From assembly GCA_030147435.1 (NCBI GenBank), contig JASKZX010000187.1:1-15420 (forward strand): a stretch of DNA of 15,420 bases, in the 5' to 3' direction. The notes under the pieces were generated by a model. It did not search any database and was not told the DNA's origin. It saw nothing but the letters and a program-made list of their open reading frames with translations. This document shows, piece after piece, positions 15,233 through 15,420 of this stretch. A program made the position numbers and the translations under genes. Numbering within the stretch: the first letter of the stretch is position 1; every line of letters begins with the position of its first letter. This DNA is from Savagea sp. GTDB taxonomy: Bacteria > Bacillota > Bacilli > Bacillales_A > Planococcaceae.

Positions 15233-15420
15233 TTATTTTTTCATTTCTTCGACTTGGAAGTAGTAATCGCCGATGACACGGAGGCCAGCGTCGAAGTTGT
15301 CTAAGTGGAAGTGTTCGTTCGGTGCGTGGAAGTTTTCTGTATCGAGTCCGAATCCCATTAAGACGATCGGTACGTTGAGTACTTGGTCGAATGTTGAGAC
15401 GATTGGAATCGATCCTCCTC
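15233..15420 (-). CDS. M20 family dipeptidase/metallopeptidase, C-terminal end (5' part outside window)
   Basis: Only the last 61 or so codons are present; the gene runs off the right edge. The translated tail contains GFGLDTENFHAPNEHFHLDNF and ends in FQVEEMKK. The G-LD-EN-H-x-PNEHF pattern is the conserved C-terminal metal-site segment of M20 (ArgE/DapE/carnosinase-like) dipeptidases, where the His is a zinc ligand. The codons are richer in G+C (28 G/C in the line 15301-15360) than the dnd/dpt genes, so this is probably the resident chromosome bordering the island. The exact substrate cannot be told from this piece. Confidence 0.88.
   Translation of the reverse strand, partial: GGSIPIVSTFDQVLNVPIVLMGFGLDTENFHAPNEHFHLDNFDAGLRVIGDYYFQVEEMKK

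Overview
The window is an AT-rich DNA-defence island set between two genes of higher G+C. The host looks like a low-to-mid-GC Gram-positive bacterium (Bacillota, Bacillales-like). The reasons are strong GGAGG-type ribosome binding sites, TTG/GTG starts, compact hairpin-plus-T-run terminators, and a housekeeping-type M20 dipeptidase at the right edge. A genus such as Exiguobacterium is possible from the roughly 47-48% G+C of single hand-counted lines in the flanks, but I cannot establish it.

Layout, left to right. (1) 48-338 (+): a small three-helix membrane protein, closed by a hairpin that can stop transcription from both sides. (2) 388-5500 (- strand): the four-gene operon dndC-dndD-dndE-dndA, tightly packed (15-nt gap, 1-nt overlap, 14-nt gap). 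It encodes the DNA phosphorothioation machinery. (3) 5501-5834: a 334-base AT-rich divergent control region with several palindromes and candidate promoters. (4) 5835-14219 (+): the restriction operon dptF-dptG-dptH, overlapping by 1 and 20 nt and ended by a clear terminator. (5) 14345-15061 (+): a separately transcribed HNH endonuclease gene. (6) A bidirectional terminator, then the 3' end of an M20 family dipeptidase gene on the - strand.

How the genes work together (family knowledge): DndA removes sulfur from cysteine. DndC, an Fe-S PP-loop enzyme, activates the DNA backbone and passes on the sulfur. DndD (SMC-like ATPase) and DndE complete the modification complex that swaps a non-bridging phosphate oxygen for sulfur at specific sites. 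DptF, DptG and DptH restrict DNA that lacks the mark. No dndB, the usual transcriptional repressor gene, is present, so control must come from elsewhere.

The core system is known (Dnd/Dpt phosphorothioate restriction-modification), and I do not see a wholly new system. Points that deserve a second look are: a PD-(D/E)xK nuclease-like segment inside DptH; a near-ideal internal ribosome binding site and GTG start in the linker just before the HerA-type ATPase domain of DptH; the companion HNH nuclease on its own transcript; and the palindrome-rich control region without a local regulator gene.
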